Source: Liquidambar formosana
Taxonomy: Eukaryota > Streptophyta > Magnoliopsida > Saxifragales > Altingiaceae
Length of the DNA stretch: 64,000 nucleotides
Assembly (NCBI GenBank): GCA_039720395.1
Contig: CM077833.1
Location: 658,501 to 722,500 of the forward strand
Reading direction: 5' to 3'
Of this stretch, positions 31,111-43,078 are shown piece by piece (the stretch's first letter is position 1; each line of letters opens with the position of its first letter). The notes beneath the pieces are model-generated. The model was not told where the DNA came from, ran no database searches, and was given only the letters and a program-made list of their open reading frames with translations. Both the position numbers and the translations under genes were made by a program.

Positions 31111-31972
31111 CATGGCTGGAACTAGCAACACAATGTTGGAAGACTTTAAGGGGATGCTATATGTGATTGTCCAAGTTATTCATCAAGCCCAATCCGAGGT
31201 TGCGAATCATCATGATCCCGATTCAAGGGCTCCTAAGTTCAAGAGATGCTAAACCAATTTGAAAGCTCGAACTATCAAGAAGAAGCCTCACCAATTCACT
31301 GAACTCAACATGCCTTTGAGCTATGCTTTTTGAAGAGTAGAGATCTTGGGCTTATTGTCACCACTTGATCCAACACCCATACCTAATCTTTTGCCTTGTT
31401 GGTTTAGAGAAAATGAATATTGTGATTTCCATCAATGTAAAGGACATTACACTAACCATTGTGTGAGGTTGAGGCATGAGATTCAAGATCTTATTGACTG
31501 TGGGGTCATCACTTTCCCCAAACCATCCACCAATTCAAGTGTTCTTCAAAGGCCTCCCATAAACCCTTTCTTGGCCACCATAAGCCCATTCTCTCAAGCC
31601 TAAACCACTTTTCAAAATTCCACTACAAAAGTTGATGACAACCATGAGTCTACTATTAAGAGGGCTATGGTTGATATGAGTCCTCAACAACCTCCGCAGC
31701 CTGCTAAGGTGCGTTGCCAACTAGACAATCTTTATATGCCCTTAGACCAAGCCTTCTACAACTTGAGAACCAATGGTGTCTTAAAGGCTCTCACTCTAAA
31801 GCTACCACCCAATCCTTTACCTCGTTCGTACAATGAGTATCAATTTTGCGAATTCCACTAAAGCAAAGGGCATCGAACTGACAGTTGTATGAGGTTGAGG
31901 CACGCCATTCAAAACCTTATTGATAAGGGGATTATTGCCAAGCCTAAAGCTCCTAACGAAGGGTTCAACTAA
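31111..31972 (+). pseudogene. Broken gag of element C
   Basis: Starts near ATGGCTGGAACTAGC at 31111. Two knuckle segments are clear: ENEYCDFHQCKGHYTNHC at about 31411-31467, and a second one at about 31843-31890 interrupted by a stop after EFH. Other stops and frame changes occur. The N-terminal Gag core is largely missing. Confidence 0.8.
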
Positions 31973-32696
31973 GGGAAGGAGACAATTCTTATGGTTCCAT
32001 TCAATGTTTTGTTGTTACACTGGCTCCATCATGACCATTTGTGCTTAAGAGTTTAGGTATGGTATAGATTTGGGATTTGTCCTTTTTTGCTTTCTAAGTT
32101 GCTTTTGTCTTTTGAGTTTCATGAGTTAGTGGGTTCTTTGAGTCTGTTATCTCGTATCATTGTTAGTTTGGCTTTCGATTTAGTTCTTTATTCAATAAAG
32201 TGTTGCTTTTCTATCTCATCCTTCCTATCAATCAATTGACAATCAAAGTGGCATGAAAATATTTCTCAATAAGCTCCTTCTACGCTCAATGAGCAAGGGG
32301 CATGCACAATGAGTAATGAATGAACTGTAATTGATTAACTTGGAAACAATGAAAAGCCTAAAATGGTAAACATGGGGACCACTCTCCCACTCCACCACAT
32401 GAAGCCATTGAAGGAAGTTATGAAGTCTTACAAGGATGAATTTTGAAGAACAAAAGAAGAACTTGATTGCAAAGCTCAATTTCTAGAGATGATTTACCTC
32501 TCTTTCTATAAAAATAAAAATAAAAAATTGAAAAAAAAATTGAAAAAAAAAAAAGAAAATTGAAAAAAAAAATTGAAGAAGAAAGAGAGTGGGTGGATCA
32601 AACATACATCCAAGAGCACCAAAGAAGATCAAGTGCAATCAAAAGACGACCTTGTGATGAAGAAGAATACATCATCCGTTCAAAGAATACAAAGAA
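31973..32696 (+). other. Deleted central region of element C
   Basis: Contains a stretch resembling the protease-RT spacer of A (TATTCAATAAAGTG near 32186) and A-rich low complexity at about 32508-32585. RT and RNase H coding sequence is absent. No supported gene. Confidence 0.6.
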
Positions 32697-32748
32697 GAGT
32701 TCAAGCCAAATTGGGGTGGTCCCTATGTAGTTATGTGTAAAGCTTAAG
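32697..32748 (+). pseudogene. Integrase C-terminal remnant of element C
   Basis: Translates to EFKPNWGGPYVVMCKA and then a stop, matching the end of integrase in A (KFKPSWGGPYIIKEI). Only the last few codons survive, showing a deletion of most of pol. Confidence 0.75.
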
Positions 32749-32752
32749 CTCG

Positions 32753-33786
32753 CTAGGTCAAAAACTTGCAAAGGCGACCTAGGCAAAAGTTAGGGCATTT
32801 GAAAAAATGAATGATTAGTGTTTTGAACTACGAAGACCTAATTCTCCACTAAAAGAAAATATTGTTTGTTTACACTGTTTTGTGCTATCATGAGATTAAG
32901 TGGAGATACGTAGACAGCCCATAAAGTCACCTTGGTTGCGGTCTAATCAAAGAAAAAAAGAAAAAGAAAAAGAAAGATAGAGAAAAAGAAAGAGGCTTTG
33001 TACATAAGTAATCATTGAAAGCAATTCTTTGTGATTGAGTTAAGAAGAAATAGTTTTGTTCATTGAACTAATGAGCTTAAAATACTACATGCCACTAAGA
33101 TAGTTAATATGATTATTCTTTCTCTTCATCTTCCCAATTTGTTCTTGTTCTTGTTCTTGTTCTTGTTTTGTTCTCCCTATTTTCCTTTGTTTATTCTTTT
33201 TTTTTTTTTTCCCTTTCTTCTTCCCCTTTGCTTTGTGTCTTTAGTGGTCATTAACTGCGTCTTTGAGAATCATTGTTAGGCATGATTTATTCCTATGGTC
33301 CATTGTGTCCAGTTCCATTCTTAACTTAGGCTCTTACCATATATTTAATAATAGAAAAGCGGCAGTAGTAGTTAGTATGGAATCATTTGATTTGTCTAGT
33401 GAAGAAATGGGCCATGAGATCCATTGGGCTGAATTTACTATGATTGAGGTAGTTTGCAAGTTTTGAAGTGAAACAGGCATGAGACTCCATAGCCTATGGA
33501 ATGATTTGTTTGTCTTAACTGGTTGAAGAATAAGTTGAATTTGATGAAGAAGAACAGGCATGACACTCTGTGAACTTGGGAGGAGATTTATTTACATGAA
33601 TAGAAGCGGCATGAGACTTCGTCATTGGAATAGTTGCAAAATTCAAGAAACATGGGGAGAAAGAAAAAAAAGAAAGAAAAAGAAAATAAAAAGAAAGTGA
33701 AGCCTGCTAGGTCGAAAACCCGAAAGGGCGGCCTAGGCAAAAGTTAGGGTAACCCGCTAGGTTGAAAACCTGACAAGGCAGCCTAG
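32753..33786 (+). other. Three copies of the post-pol hairpin in element C
   Basis: 32753-32782: inner CTT/AGG around GCAA. 33707-33736: CCC/GGG around GAAA. 33757-33786: CCT/AGG around GACA. All keep CTAGG/CCTAG outside and are followed by GCAAAAGTTAGGG. Between copies lie the conserved block 32900-32948, a (GTTCTT)n tract at about 33140-33172 and AG-rich low complexity. Confidence 0.68.
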
Positions 33787-35161
33787 GCAAAAGTTAGGGT
33801 TCTTGAGAAGAAAAGAAAAAGAAAAAGAAAAAAAGAAAGAAAGGAAAAAGAAGAGAAAGGAATTCACTCTATCCTCACAGTTTGAGAAAAGAACCATGGG
33901 TTTGATTAAGACTTCTTAAAATACATTATTTTCTAAGAAGGCATGTCCCCATTATTGATTTTTTTTAAAAAAGTGTTCTTAAAGAAGAAATGTTTTGAAA
34001 AGAATAGCTTTATGACTACATTAGATTTGCATAGGATTGTCTTGAAAAGGGTGGTAATGTTTCACTTGTGGTTTCATATTTTCTTACTAGAATGGCTCTT
34101 TGACTTAGCCATAAAAACACTTGAGAAATAACTAAGGCTCACTTTCCTAAAGTAGGCTTTTGGGGATGCTCATGACCCATGATTGTCTACCATTCTTTAA
34201 GAACTCTTGTTGAAAATTTGGTCGGAATTGGAATTAGGTTGAAAGTAAGTAAGCAGAAAGGAAAGTCTAGTTTTTAGACATTTTCTATGAATATATGTGA
34301 AGATTGTGAGAATGCTTGGAGGTGATTGATTGATAAGTCTTAAGTATCTTGGGAGAATTGTTGAAAAATAACATCAAACACATGTGCATGATGTTTTGCT
34401 TTAAATTTGTTTGGAAAGAGTTTTTTGAAAAAGTTTCTTTTTACTAAGGGAAATTTTATCAGATGTGAAATATTCATATGTTTCTTTTGCAGGACTCTTT
34501 TTGATGCCAATGATACTTAAGATTTGTGAATCGATTCTCTAAGTAATGTCTAGAAGTCTTGGAATGATGAGTTTGATTAAATTAAGAAAGAAAAATCAGT
34601 TTTTCTTCACTTAAAGGGTTTTATCAGAATGTGCACCTTTTGAAAAGCTTTTGGAAAATAGAATTTTGTAGGTGCTATTTTTTTTTTTTTTTTTTTTTTT
34701 TTTGTAATTGCATCAAACCGTTATGAACAAGATAATGAACATTTGTTCATAGCAAATATCATGAAATGAGATGATAGAATTTGAGAATTTGGAAAATAAA
34801 TCACTTCATTTTTTGAATGGAAGTGGAGTATGGTGTTGATTTGGATGAGTTGGTGACAATTGAATTACTTAATGTTCTTTGGTTGGTGCTTTTAACTCGA
34901 GAGGTTAATTGCATTATGTTTGCTATTCATCCTCAATTTACCAATTGAATGATGATTTTATACCGTAATTGAGTGATGCTTGATGATATGTTCATCTTCA
35001 ATCCTAGGATTGAATGATTGAATTGATAATGATGATTGATTTGGATCAATGGATGTTTGTCTACATTTTGTGCTTGTCATAGAAGGTGGAATAGTGTACG
35101 GTCTGAGTGCTATATGTTATGCCCCAAAAATAGCCTTGCTTAAGCCTAGTGAGGTAGTGAC
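33787..35161 (+). other. Unassigned 3' region of element C
   Basis: AT-rich sequence with purine runs and a 26-base T tract (34678-34703). I recognise no coding or LTR sequence. It ends in GTGAC (35157-35161), the target duplication of Copia E1. Confidence 0.5.
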
Positions 35162-36816
35162 TGTTGGGAATCATATAAGAGGGAAGAATAGAAGTGCGGA
35201 ATATAAAAATTTTTCCCTTTGATTCCACAGCCCATGAATCTAACTATGCATATACAAAATCAAACCCTAACTATGAAGAGGGTTAGAACACTTACAGAAT
35301 TTTGTCTTCTCCTTTTTGCTCCAAGCTTTGATTCCGGACAGCGGTGAATGAGCAGCCCAAGTGTGCTGCCTCCAACGGTATCCACACCTAGCTAGAGCTT
35401 CAAGTCCTTTCCCTTTTTTCCTTGTTGTTGCTAGTGTAGGAGAAGAGTGGAGAGAGAAAGAGGGGGCTGGAAAATTTCGGCCAGCACCTTGGGGTTTCTT
35501 CTTGTGATGATGTCACACATCATAAAGTGTGACTTATATAGTCCACACTAGGGGGGCCGGCCATAGGGGGAAACCCTATTAGGGTGTGATGCAATTTCTC
35601 TAAATTTCACAATAACCCCTATAAATTATATCAAATATAAATAGGCCTCAAAGAACTATTCTTTATGCACTCATACCCTTTCTCTCATAGACTTTAAAGC
35701 TCATCTTGCATGATCAGTGTGTGACCCATTGGGTTCACATCATCAAGTAGTAGGAATAGCACGAGGTGTGCACAATGGAACTCTTTCCATTTAGGGTCTA
35801 ATTGGAACTCCTTCCAATTCCCTAATTGATTATAACTCACTTAAATCAATTAGGGCTTCTACTAACCATGAATAACACCTAGCATATGGTTCATGGTGTC
35901 GTCCTTAATGAAGTGAATATGTATCTATCAAAGAACCCTTCTGTTATAGTTTATAGGTTACAATTGCATCCTTCCATTTACACAATGTCTCCAATTGAAC
36001 TAATAGGACATGGAAGTCTGTCAAGTCCCTAGTTCAATTACTTTATACTCATTCATAAATATCAACTCAATGATGAACTTATGGAAACTCCTTTCCATAT
36101 TCACACTGCCATGGCCATGGACTGAATGAGTTATATTATAAATGATATATGAGACATTCTCTCTCTTTTTCCTGAGAGTAATGGATTCCTGGTCGATCAC
36201 TCATATGCCTTCATACATATAGCAATAGGGCCAATGAACACCTTTACAGACCCATGAATAGAATCTGCACTTAGTGTTATCAAACTTCTAAAGCTACATG
36301 CATAAGGTAACTATGGTGTCTCAGGTCTAAGGATTACTTGTACCACTATAACATTGAGAAACTGATTGACAGGCAGGTTAAAACTCCATTCAGTTTATCT
36401 CAAATCTTTGGTCACATTCAGTGTACCTATTCTATTAAAAGGCACCCACCTGTTGGTTGTAGTGTCTCCACACAAATAGCTTGAGACCAGCTATCCTCCT
36501 ATAGAGTCAACCTGACAAGTGCTAGTCCTATGGTTCATTACTGTCCATCATAGTGAACCTTCAACTAGGAATGATTTAGGAGTTTAGTACAGAGATATAT
36601 TTATAGTCTCATAATTACAACTCTTTGTAATTCAATATTCTCAACTCTAACTCCTTGGACATATTATGTAAATATAAATGATGCATACAAACATAATAGA
36701 ATAAGCCCTTTTATTAAATCAATAATAAATGTGACATACATAAATGAAATCAAATGATTGTTCCTTTATCCCTAAACAATCATCTCTATGATTGGCTCTA
36801 GGGCATAAATCTAACA
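35162..36816 (-). repeat. 3' LTR of Copia E1
   Basis: On the minus strand it starts TGTTAGATTTATGCCC and ends GATTCCCAACA. TATATAA at 35540-35534. No gene inside. Confidence 0.95.
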
Positions 36817-36831
36817 ATCTCCCACTTGCAC
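36817..36831 (-). other. Polypurine tract of Copia E1
   Basis: On the minus strand GTGCAAGTGGGAGAT lies directly before the 3' LTR, the usual Copia arrangement. It overlaps the last base of the pol stop codon. Confidence 0.8.
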
Positions 36832-39800
36832 TATAGCCAATCCACAATGTATCTAATACCCATTTCCTGTCTGTGGTGATCCAACTGCTCTTGGGTCATA
36901 GCTTTAGTGAAGGGATCTGCTACATTTTCTGTTGTGTGAATCTTCTGTATGCTAATATCACCTCTTCCAATGATCTCTCTAATCACATGGAATCGACGCT
37001 CAATGTGTTTGGACTTTTGATGAGACCGTGGTTCCTTAGCTTGAGCAATAGCCCCGTTGTTGTCACAAAACAATGGCAAGGGCTTCTCAATGGCAGGAAC
37101 TACTCCCAGTTCAGTAATGAACTTCTTTATCCAAACAGCTTCCTTTGCAGCCTCTGATGCAGCAATGTACTCAGCCTCTGTAGTGGAGTCCGCTGTAACA
37201 TCCTGTTTACAGCTCCTCCAACTTACAGCTCCACCATTCAAGGTGAAAACATACCCCGATGTTGATTTCCTATCATCATCGTCAGATCGAAAATCTGAAT
37301 CCGTATAACCAACCATTTCTAAATTTCTTCCTCCATAGACAAGGAATAGTTCCTTAGTTCTTCTTAAGTACTTAAGGACAGCCTTGACTGCTTCCCAGTG
37401 TTTCACACCTGGGTCTGCCTGATATCTGCTTGTAACACTTACACCAAAAGCGATATCTGGTCTTGTACACAACATGGCATACATTAGACTCCCTACTGCA
37501 GAAGCATAGGGAATCGTCCTCATGTACGCAATCTCCTCTGGAGTTTTAGGTGCCATGTTTTTAGACAACTTGATTCCATGCCTAACAGGAATTAGACCTC
37601 TTTTGGAATCTTCTAAATTGAACCTTTTCAATATTTTGTCTATGTACAATGATTGGGAGAGACCTAGCATCCTTTTAGATCTATCTCTATAGACCTTTAT
37701 TCCCAGAATATAGGATGCTTCTCCCAAATCTTTCATGGAGAAATTCTGTGAAAGCCACTCTTTCACTTTTGATAACGTTTCTACTTTATTCCCGATAAGT
37801 AGAATGTCATCAACATATAGGACCAGGAAGGTAATCGCACTCCCACTAACTTTCTTGTACACACATGGTTCATCCATATTCTGTAGGAAACCAAACGATT
37901 TGATTGCCTCATCGAATCGGATGTTCCAGCTTCTAGAAGCTTGTTTGAGTCCATAAATGGACCGCTGTAGCTTGCACACTTTGTGGTCCTCACCACTGGA
38001 TGTAAAACCCTCAGGTTGCTGCATATAAAGGTCTTCCTCAATGTTTCCATTAAGGAAAGCGGTCTTTACATCCATTTGCCATATCTCATAATCGTAGTGC
38101 GCAGCTATAGCTAACAAGATCCTAATGGACTTAAGCATAGCCACTGGCGAGAAGGTTTCCTCATAGCCAATACCATGTCTTTGTCGGTAACCTTTTGCCA
38201 CTAGCCTAGCCTTGTAGGTCTCTACCTTTCCATCTGAGCCTATCTTCCTTTTGAAGATCCATTTGCAGCCAATAGGTACTATACCTTCTGGTGGATCAAC
38301 TAAAGTCCAGACTTTGTTGGAATACATCGGGTCCATTTTAGATTTCATAGCTTCCAGCCATTTGTTCGAATCAATATCCGAAATCGCCTGTCCGTAAGTA
38401 GTAGGGTCATCTGGGTGTTCTCTATCACCAAGGAACAATTCCTCTGCATTATGGTTGAGAAATCCATATCTCTCAGGTGCAACAGATACCCTACTCGATC
38501 TACGGAGAGGTTGTGGTACATTAGTGGGTTCTGTCTCATCAGGGACAGGGGTGGGATCACTGTCGGTTTGTGTCTCATCAGACAATTGTTTGAGTTCTAT
38601 TTTCCTATTATTGCCTCCTTCTTGAATAAACTCTTTTTCAAGAAAGACTGCAAACTTACTAACAAACACCTTTTGTTCATCAGGATAATAGAAATAATAT
38701 CCTAAACTCTCTTTAGGATATCCCACAAACCTACATTTAATTGATCTTGATTCTAACTTGGTTGCATCATGTGTCTTTACATATGCAGTGCAACCCCATA
38801 CCTTAATATGTTTAAGGCTTGGTGCTCTCCCTTTCCATATCTTATACGATGTCTTAGGGACAGATTTGGTTGGGACTCTGTTCAACAAGTACGCGGCAGT
38901 TTCCAGGGCATGTCCCCAGAAGGACAATGGTAAATCAGTGTAACTCATCATGGACCTAACCATATCCAATAAGGTTCTATTCCTCCTTTCTGACACACCA
39001 TTAAGCTGTGGTGTTCCAGGAGGTGTCCATTGAGATAGAATGCCCACTTGAACAAGATGATCTAAAAACTCACTAGTTAAATATTCTCCTCCTCGATCCG
39101 ATCGAAGAGCTTTAATACTTTTACTAGTTTGTTTCTCTACTTCATATCTGAATTTTTTGAACTTTTCAAATGCTTCAGATTTGTACTTCATCAAGTACAC
39201 ATACCCATACCTAGAATAATCATCGGTAAAGGTTATAGAGTAAGAGAAACCTCCACGAGCATGTATGCTCATAGGACCACATACATCACTATGTATCAAT
39301 CCTAATATGTCTGCAGCTCTCTCACCGTGACCGGTGAAAGGTGACTTGGTCATTTTACCTAGTAAACAGGATTCACAAGTTGGAAAGGGCATAGAAACCA
39401 ATGGACCCAATTGTCCATCCTTACACATCTTGTAAATCCTATTCTCACTGATATGACCTAGTCTCAAGTGCCAGTTATATGCGGAGTTTTCTTCATCTCT
39501 TGTTCTTTTGGGTTTGTCTGCATTCAATTTAGAACTATCATGCTCTATGCAATTAACATTTGCAATAAAGTTTAGAAAATAAAGGCCATTCACATAAACT
39601 CCAGAAGTAATGAACTCTTCATTTTTAAATAAAGAACATTTATTCTCCTCAAAAACAAACCTAAATCCTTGTTTAGATAATACTGAAATAGAAATAATGT
39701 TTCTTATAACTTCTGGAATAAAAAGACAGCCTGATAATTCTAAACTACTCCCACTAGGCAAAGTCAAGCAGCAAGTCCCCACGGCTAATGCAGCAACGTT

Positions 39801-40486
39801 TGCTCCATTTCCCACTCGTAGGGTTACTTCTCCTTTACTCAGCCTTCTGCTTCCCACTAGGTCCTGCATGGAATTACAAATATGAGAACTCGCACCAGAA
39901 TCTAGTACCCAAGTGGAAGCAGAGCTAACACTCATGTTAGTCTCAAGTATAAGAGCATAATCCATACCTTCCGAAGGTTGGTTCTTCAGAGTATCTAGAT
40001 ACTCTTGGCAGTTATGTTTCCAATGCCCATCTTTACCGCAGTAAAAACAAATCCCTTTACCCTTCCTCTTCCTTTGGGTACTCTTACCCTTTCTTATTCC
40101 CTTGCCTTTAGGCTTGAGCATAGAATTGGAAGCAGGAACTTCAACCCATTCATCACATTCAAGCAAGAACTCTTTGCCATACAACTCTTGTATGTGGACA
40201 AATATCTCGGGTGCACTTCCCATGGACTCGTATTGCTTCTTAAGCTCAGGACTTAGAGACACCATCATATAGCATCTCGTTATAAGATCATCATCCATGC
40301 GCTTCTGATAAGCGTCTTTCTCTTGCCGAGTTGCAGCCTCAATAGGAGCATTGGGAAGTGGACTTTGAAGTGCATAGGTAATATTTTCAGAATTCAAAAC
40401 GATTTTTAAATTCCTTAACCAATCAAGATAATTAGGTCCAGTTAAACGGTTGGTTTCCAAAATGTTGGATAACGGGTTGCGGTGAG
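36831..40486 (-). CDS. gag-pol: Copia gag-pol polyprotein of E1, lacking its start codon
   Basis: Open from 40486 to the TAG at 36833-36831, about 1217 codons. The longer frame to 40589 reads into the E2 LTR and is artefactual. Order: short Gag (NPLSNILETNRLTGPNYLDW), zinc knuckle CFYCGKDGHWKHNC near 40050-40010, protease VLDSGASSHIC near 39905, and pre-integrase HLRLGHIS. The integrase core carries HSDVCGPM, SDRGGEY and a GVSERRNRT Glu. RT has YVDD (37816-37805) and RNase H has STTEAEYIA. Gag to knuckle is only about 140 codons and jumps after HIQELYGKE, so an internal part of Gag seems deleted in frame. The initiation codon lies at 52251-52249, beyond E2. Confidence 0.92.
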
Positions 40487-41801
40487 TGTGAGCGCCGTGT
40501 CCTTTCACCACGTCGGCTCGGGAGTACGCCACTAACCGCGGACGGTTAGGGCGGAGAGGGAGTCGCCACCCGATTTTGGCCCCTAGCAAGGGCCCAACTC
40601 GTCATCACCCAAAGAGTCAAGGTTCGAAGCTAAGGTACGTGGACGGGAAGGTGTTAGGCACCCGTCTGCGCCCGGCTAAAATCCGGCCTCACATACACTT
40701 ATTGGCTTTAATTAAAAAGGAACTTAATTGAACTCGACCACTACGCAGGCAATTAGGTAAAATCAAGTAATGGCATGCAATGATGGAAGATGAAGAGGGA
40801 TTAAAAAGAAGTATTTGAGCATATACACACGTACAAGGGGAAAGATATGAAATCGATTAGAAAACTTACACTGCCTGTGCTGCCTGTAAAAGAGAAAAGA
40901 GGATTATTCTGAAAAAAATAGGGTCATGCACGTACGTGCATCCCCAATGTACGTACGTACATGCCTTCTGATGAATGCCTCCCTAGATACACATATATGC
41001 CTACCATGCTATTGCCAAGTTAAAAACCTATGAACAATTCGAATCATGCTTTAAAGATGACATTGGTACTCTCGATCTGAATGTTAAGAATACATATTGA
41101 TGCCACAGACACAGTTTAATATAAATATATGCATATATGAACAGATACGAATGCTAGAGTCAACTTATAGATCTCATTTTCCCCCTTTTTGTGCTTAAAA
41201 CAAATAAGAAAACCCGTTCGAAATCCCTATATGTAACAATGAAATCTCTATCAAGTTCTAAATGCAAGCACTAAATGAGGAGTTTTAATGAAACCTATTC
41301 TCATTTCATGTCATATTGCAGGTAATCATAAATAACTACGGAATTAGGAGTTGGGAATCATTACCCTCAGGTACGGGCAGCAGCAATTCCTCCGCCAATT
41401 CTGCCTTTCGGACTCCTCGTAGACACAGCCGCCAATTTCGGGTTTTTAGAGTAGTGATTTTGTAGCCAAAAATCCGATCCCTTCTCTTGAATGAAAGCGG
41501 GGTATTTATAGGCGGGGATTAGGGTTTGGTTCGGGGGTTTCTAGGGTTTCCCAGCCGCCACTAAGCAGCTGTCAGCGTGGGGGCTGCATAAGGTAAGAAA
41601 CAATTTCGGAGGGAAGCGGTGAAATTCAAAAAAAGGGGTCATGATCGTACGTGCATGGGGTATCAAATTGTCATCCCAGGCCTGTTGTGTCCTCGTGAGT
41701 CCTTCGGGCGTGCTTGCGAAGGTCTGTTGGCTACTGTCCTTCATCATTGGGTCTCAGAAAGTGGCTTGAGGTGTCAAGTGGTACAAAATGGGGTGTTAAC
41801 A
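40487..41801 (-). repeat. 3' LTR of E2 (1315 bp)
   Basis: On the minus strand TGTTAACACCCC...GGCGCTCACA. TATAAATA at 41510-41503. It lacks about 80 bp present in the other LTR: a 17 bp piece near 40573 and two palindrome-bearing pieces near 40941 and 41656. U5 hairpin core at 40642-40666 (GACGGG/CCCGTC); primer-site-like segment at 40568-40559. Confidence 0.94.
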
Positions 41802-41817
41802 GTTTGCCCCTTCTTTT
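41802..41817 (-). other. Polypurine tract of E2
   Basis: On the minus strand AAAAGAAGGGGCAAAC directly precedes the 3' LTR. The next 240 bp up to the tandem array hold nothing I recognise. Confidence 0.7.
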
Positions 41818-42055
41818 GATTTTGCTCGTGCAATGAACAAAATTAAAAGACCCGGAAACACTCATTTTGGACCAATTGGCTCATGCAAACCTTAAATGAT
41901 ACAAATGCATGTATGAAAGGTCGGATCGGGGGAAGTTCCCTACTTCCTACGGACCTCTTAACGAGGATCAGACCTACCGTAGTTCATGGTGTGGTGATAC
42001 CTTTCTGGGGCAATCGGAAGGTAGCGCGTGGTTTCCTGGGAATCCAGCATTTTGA

Positions 42056-42760
42056 AATTTGCGGGGTAAATTCCAATTAAATCCGGGTTAATTTAATTCT
42101 GAATTGAAATTCGCGGGGTGAATTCCAATTAAATCCAGGTTGATTAAATTTCGAATTGAAATTCGCGGGGTGAATTTCCAATTAAATCCAGGTTGATTAA
42201 ATTTCGAATTAAATCCGGGTTGATTAGATTTCGAATTAAATCCGGGTTGATTAAATTTCGAATTGAAATTCGCGGGGTGAATTCCAATTAAATCCGGGTT
42301 GATTAAATTTCGGATTAAAATTCACGGGGTGAATTCCAATTAAATCCGGGTTGATTTAATTCCGAATTAAAATTCGCGGGGTGAATTCCAATTAAATCCA
42401 GATTGACTAAATTTCGGATTAAAATTCATGGGGTGAAGTCCAATTAAATCCGGGTTGATTTAATTTCGGATTGAAACTCGCGGGGTGAATTCCAATTAAA
42501 TCCAGATTGATTAAATTTCGGACTAAAATTCACGGGGTGAGGTCCAATTAAATCCGGGTTGATTTAATTTCGGATTGAAACTCGCGGGGTGAATTCCAAT
42601 TAAATCCAGATTGATTAAATTTCGGACTAAAATTCACGGGGTGAGGTCCAATTAAATCCAGGTTGATTAAGTTCCGAATTAAATCCAGATTGATTAAGTC
42701 TCGAATCGAAATTCGCAGGGTGAATTCCAATTAAGTCCGGGTTAATTGAAGGGATATTTT
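42056..42760 (+). repeat. 52 bp tandem array in the 3' region of E2
   Basis: The motif CGGGGTGAATTCC recurs at 52 bp steps (42061, 42113, 42165, 42272, 42324, 42376, 42428 and on). One partial duplication occurs near 42200. Later units alternate between two versions, giving a 104 bp higher-order step. Core: TCCAATTAAATCCGGGTTGA. It lies upstream of the PMD gene promoter, as the hairpin array lies upstream of A's antisense gene. Confidence 0.92.
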
Positions 42761-42827
42761 AAAACGAATTTGGATTGGTTGATTACCGAGTCGAACCGCA
42801 AATAAATCGACAATTGAAGTCCATGAT

Positions 42828-42976
42828 CGCACGTGCCTCGGTCACGCTCGCACGATCAGGCCCAATGCACGTACGTGCATCCGGTCTTTGTGGGTATTCA
42901 AAGAGACTCCCCAAACGGCGTCGTTTCCAATGCATGGTTATGGGGCAGTTCAAAAGGCACGAAAACGCCTATAAAC
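42828..42976 (+). promoter_or_regulatory. Predicted promoter of the PMD gene
   Basis: CTATAAAC at 42969-42976 is a TATA candidate about 105 bp before the ATG. Upstream are GCACGTGC-like motifs (42828-42860) and a perfect TGCACGTACGTGCA (42866-42879). The same palindrome sits upstream of the TATA box of the E2 LTR. Confidence 0.6.
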
Positions 42977-43078
42977 TCGCACCCACGTCCCATAATCCTC
43001 ACGTACACTCTTACAGACCAAGAGACCTTACATCTCCCATCCTCACCTCCTGCTTCTCGATCTCATTCGAGCATACCC

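Larger units (their letters stand above)
6822..35161 (+). mobile_element. Element C: old, internally deleted Tat-type element split by B/A insertions
   Basis: Its 5' LTR begins TGTAAACACCCC at 6822, is broken at 8404 by element B, resumes at 28435 and ends GGTTCACA at 29910. A degenerate primer site, leader, broken gag, traces of the protease-RT spacer and the last codons of integrase follow. RT, RNase H and most of integrase are deleted. No second C LTR is seen before 35161, where Copia E1 is inserted; the 3' end probably lies beyond F, outside the window. Confidence 0.8.

Noticed and set aside
33140..34703. Simple repeats (GTTCTT)n and a long T tract as regulatory sites
   Set aside because: Plain low-complexity sequence with no conserved context.
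36831..40589. 1252-residue Copia ORF as an intact protein
   Set aside because: The first 34 or so codons are E2 LTR sequence; the true start lies at 52251.
42548..42730. Minus-strand ORF rich in repeated NLDLI units
   Set aside because: It is the 52 bp tandem array read through.
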